Source: Suilimivivens aceti
GTDB lineage: Bacteria; Bacillota; Clostridia; Lachnospirales; Lachnospiraceae
Direction: 5' to 3'
Length of the DNA stretch: 64,000 nucleotides
NCBI RefSeq assembly: GCF_025567405.1
Contig: NZ_JAOQKJ010000012.1
Span: 1-64,000, forward strand
Shown one piece after another: positions 61,599 through 64,000 of this stretch. The position numbers were made by a program, and so were the translations under genes. How positions within the stretch are numbered: the first letter of the stretch is position 1; every line of letters starts with the position of its first letter. Under the pieces are notes generated by a model. The model did not search any database. It had not been told where the DNA came from and saw only the letters and a program-made list of their open reading frames with translations.

Positions 61599-62708
61599 AT
61601 GGCAAGTTTATCATTAAAAAATATCTGCAAAGTATATCCTAACGGATTTGAAGCAGTAAAAGATTTCAATCTTGAAATCGCTGATCAGGAGTTTATTATT
61701 TTCGTAGGACCTTCAGGATGTGGTAAGTCTACAACCCTTCGTATGATCGCTGGTCTGGAGGATATTTCTTCTGGTGAATTAAAGATCGGTGACAGAGTTG
61801 TTAACGATGTAGAGCCTAAGGATAGAGATATCGCAATGGTATTCCAGAACTACGCTCTGTATCCTCATATGTCAGTATATGACAATATGGCTTTCGGACT
61901 TAAGCTGAGAAAGGTTCCGAAGGATGAAATCGATAAGATGGTTAAGGAAGCAGCTAAGGTTCTTGATCTGACAGCACTTCTTGACCGTAAGCCCAAGGCT
62001 CTTTCTGGTGGACAGAGACAGCGTGTTGCAATGGGACGTGCTATTGTTCGTAATCCTAAGGTATTCCTTATGGATGAGCCTCTTTCAAACCTGGATGCAA
62101 AGCTTCGTGTACAGATGCGTATTGAGATCGCTAAGCTGCATCAGAGACTTGGTACCACCATCATCTATGTAACACATGACCAGACAGAGGCTATGACTCT
62201 TGGTGATAGAATCGTTGTTATGAAGGACGGTGTTGTTCAGCAGGTAGATACACCTCAGAATCTGTATGAGAAACCCGTAAACCTGTTTGTTGCAGGATTC
62301 ATGGGATCACCTCAGATGAACTTCCTGGATGCTGTTGTAGATGTTAAGGGTGATACAGCATACTTAAAGGTAGCTGGAAGTGAGATTCCTCTTCCTCCTG
62401 CTAAGTCCAAGAAGCTGATCGAGGGAGGATATGCTGGAAAGACAGTTACATTTGGTATCCGTCCTGAAGATGTATATGATTCAGAGATGTTCATTGAAAC
62501 TGCTAAGTGCGTATTTGAATCTACTATCAAGGTTTATGAATTGCTTGGTGCAGAAGTTTACTTATACTTTGATCTGGCTGAGTTCCCTATCACTGCAAGA
62601 GTTGATTCCAGAACAACAGCAAGACCTGGCGATACTGTTAAGTTCGCATTCGATGTTGAGAAGATTCACGTATTTGACAAAGAAACAGAGCAGGTTATCA
62701 CAAACTAG
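61599..62708 (+). CDS. msmX: Carbohydrate ABC transporter ATPase, MsmX/UgpC-type
   Basis: This 369-residue ATPase of the MsmX/MalK/UgpC class has Walker A (GPSGCGKSTTLR), the signature LSGGQRQRVAMGRAIVRNP, Walker B VFLMDEPLSNLD, and a C-terminal OB-type regulatory domain (GIRPEDVY). MsmX-type ATPases energise many sugar importers that lack their own, such as the one at 32.7-35.8 kb. ATG 61599 is 8 bases after AAGGAGG. Codon choice differs from neighbours (many GCT, CTT, GTT codons), suggesting high expression. Confidence 0.93.
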   Translation: MASLSLKNICKVYPNGFEAVKDFNLEIADQEFIIFVGPSGCGKSTTLRMIAGLEDISSGELKIGDRVVNDVEPKDRDIAMVFQNYALYPHMSVYDNMAFGLKLRKVPKDEIDKMVKEAAKVLDLTALLDRKPKALSGGQRQRVAMGRAIVRNPKVFLMDEPLSNLDAKLRVQMRIEIAKLHQRLGTTIIYVTHDQTEAMTLGDRIVVMKDGVVQQVDTPQNLYEKPVNLFVAGFMGSPQMNFLDAVVDVKGDTAYLKVAGSEIPLPPAKSKKLIEGGYAGKTVTFGIRPEDVYDSEMFIETAKCVFESTIKVYELLGAEVYLYFDLAEFPITARVDSRTTARPGDTVKFAFDVEKIHVFDKETEQVITN

Positions 62709-62721
62709 GAATAATCTATAT

Positions 62722-62749
62722 GAGGGATGCACATTGCATCCCTCTTTTT
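62722..62749 (+). terminator. Terminator after the MsmX-type gene
   Basis: A perfect 10-bp stem (GAGGGATGCA / TGCATCCCTC) with a 3-base loop is followed by TTTTT. Confidence 0.9.
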
Positions 62750-62836
62750 ACTTAAGGCAAAAATAAGTGAACGCCCGGGAGGGGATGCTTGTTTTTTGCT
62801 GATCGCCCAGATATGAAAAGAGAGGAATGAAAGCGG

Positions 62837-63925
62837 ATGATATCTTCACAGGTAATAGCAACAAGTATTGAAGAGCTGCGTGCCATAACGAGAGTAGAAC
62901 TTTGTGTCTATGATCCGGATGGAACTACGGTAGCGTCTACTTTCGATAACAAGGATATAGAAGCAGGACTGATCAGAAGCTTCGTGGAATCTCCGGCAGA
63001 TAGTCAGGTGATTGGTTTTGATCATCTTCTAAAGATCATGGATGAGGGAGAACTGGCTTTTGTTCTTGTGGCAAGAGGAAGCAGTGATGATACTTATGTT
63101 GTTGGAAGAATTGCAGCAAGCCAGATCCAACAGCTCATGGCGGCTTATAAGGAACGGTTTGACAGAAATAATTTCTTCCAGAATCTTTTACTTGACAATC
63201 TTTTACTGGTGGATATTTATAACAGGGCAAAGAAGCTTCATATTGAAGTAACAGTACCGAGAGTGGTGCTGATCGTGGAGACGGAGAAGGAAAGAGACAG
63301 TACGGCAGCAGAGTTTCTGGGGGGACTGTTTTCTTCCCAGTCAGGTGACTTTATTACCGCCATTGATGAGAGCAGTGTGATCCTGATCAAGTCACTGGAA
63401 CCGGGAGAAGGCTATGAGACGGTAGAGCAGACCGCAAATATGATCGTGGATATGATGAATGCTGAAGCAATGATGAATGTAAGGGTTGCTTATGGAACGA
63501 TTGTGCAGGAGCTGAAGGATGTGTCAAAATCCTATAAGGAAGCCAGCCTGGCGCTGGATGTTGGCAAGATATTCTATGTTGAGAAGAAGGTCAATGCTTA
63601 TAGCAATCTGGGTATAGGAAGATTGATCTATCAGCTGCCGGTAAATTTATGCAGGATCTTTATTGATGAGATTTTTGGAGATGCTGACCCGGCAGAATTT
63701 GATGAGGAGATTCTGACAACAGTGAATAAATTTTTTGAAAATAACCTGAACGTTTCAGAAACCTCCAGACAGCTTTTTGTACATCGGAATACACTGGTGT
63801 ACCGGATTGAAAAGCTTCAGAAGAGTACAGGGCTGGATGTCAGGACATTTGATGATGCCCTCACCTTCAAGATTGCCATGATGGTAGTTAATTATATGAA
63901 ATATCTGGATCATCTGAATTATTAA
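62837..63925 (+). CDS. PucR/CdaR-type helix-turn-helix transcriptional regulator, paralogue
   Basis: This 362-residue regulator is a full-length close paralogue of the protein at 244-1329. Both share the N-terminal SIEELRAITRVE-like start, the NLLLDNLLLVDIYNRAKKLH motif, YGTIVQELKDVSKSYKEASL, and the C-terminal helix-turn-helix LNVSETSRQLFVHRNTLVYR. It lies 128 bases after the MsmX-type gene, behind a terminator. The ligand is unknown, but the neighbour suggests carbohydrate control. Confidence 0.85.
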   Translation: MISSQVIATSIEELRAITRVELCVYDPDGTTVASTFDNKDIEAGLIRSFVESPADSQVIGFDHLLKIMDEGELAFVLVARGSSDDTYVVGRIAASQIQQLMAAYKERFDRNNFFQNLLLDNLLLVDIYNRAKKLHIEVTVPRVVLIVETEKERDSTAAEFLGGLFSSQSGDFITAIDESSVILIKSLEPGEGYETVEQTANMIVDMMNAEAMMNVRVAYGTIVQELKDVSKSYKEASLALDVGKIFYVEKKVNAYSNLGIGRLIYQLPVNLCRIFIDEIFGDADPAEFDEEILTTVNKFFENNLNVSETSRQLFVHRNTLVYRIEKLQKSTGLDVRTFDDALTFKIAMMVVNYMKYLDHLNY

Positions 63926-64000
63926 AAGAATAGATGATAATGAAGGTAGAAATACCTTACAAGAGATAAAAAGTACTGAACAACCCGTATCTCTGCATAT

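Overview
The window reads as a stretch of core chromosome from a motile, low-to-mid GC Firmicute. Lachnospiraceae is the best fit, though no species can be named from sequence alone. The evidence is the gene set (CdaA/CdaR/GlmM, HprK/HPr/Crh-like, RapZ/WhiA, Mbl-FlhO-FlhP, ComFC-YvyF, an MsmX-type ATPase), purine-rich ribosome binding sites, and strong co-orientation. Almost every gene is on the + strand; only the DUF3048 lipoprotein, a transposase-like remnant, pyrG and a cyclophilin are on the - strand.

Layout. 0.2-5.5 kb: a PucR/CdaR-type regulator tightly followed by ftsE, ftsX, a coiled-coil M23 hydrolase and an S41 protease (division and cell-wall remodelling). 5.6-10.6 kb: uvrB-uvrA behind a LexA-like box. 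10.7-13.8 kb: an mbl/mreB gene followed by flagellar rod/hook proteins and a FlgJ-type rod protein. 13.9-17.4 kb: recD2, comFC and a YvyF-like zinc protein. 17.4-22.6 kb: two uncharacterised membrane proteins, then cdaA-cdaR-glmM and a canonical HPr. 22.6-29.1 kb: a DUF3048 lipoprotein (-), then a nucleotide-sugar cluster (rmlD-like, YuiD-like, gmd, a large membrane protein, fcl) that could make GDP-L-fucose.

29.2-37.7 kb: an accessory carbohydrate module with a YesN/YesM two-component pair, an extracellular binding protein, two permeases and an FAD-dependent oxidoreductase. It has no ABC ATPase of its own and is bracketed by two copies of a ~44-bp hairpin repeat. The YesN regulator is split by a frameshift located exactly at a T TTT TTA heptamer. 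37.8-41.8 kb: a triple-repeat DUF5067-like lipoprotein, a decayed Rpn-type transposase end, pyrG with a promoter plus leader terminator, and a dense array of GCGAAGC/GCGAAAGC mini-hairpins. 41.8-47.3 kb: DUF1846, ftsH, uvrC. 47.4-52.4 kb: hprK, ROK glucokinase, murB, rapZ, whiA and a Crh-like HPr homologue in which His15 is Asp. 52.5-61.4 kb: lipid kinase, cyclophilin (-), acetyltransferases, metG, an alpha/beta hydrolase, a secreted protein, a DUF624 protein and a diguanylate cyclase. 61.6-63.9 kb: an MsmX/UgpC-type ATPase and a second PucR/CdaR-type regulator, a close paralogue of the one that opens the window.

How it fits together: UvrA, UvrB and UvrC are all present. HprK, HPr and the Crh-like protein form a carbon-signalling set, and the MsmX-type ATPase could power the ATPase-less importer. 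The most unusual items are the split response regulator, the hairpin array before DUF1846-ftsH, the Asp15 Crh-like protein, the membrane proteins attached to the c-di-AMP operon, and the importer/oxidoreductase module bracketed by repeats. No complete, clearly new multi-gene system is visible.
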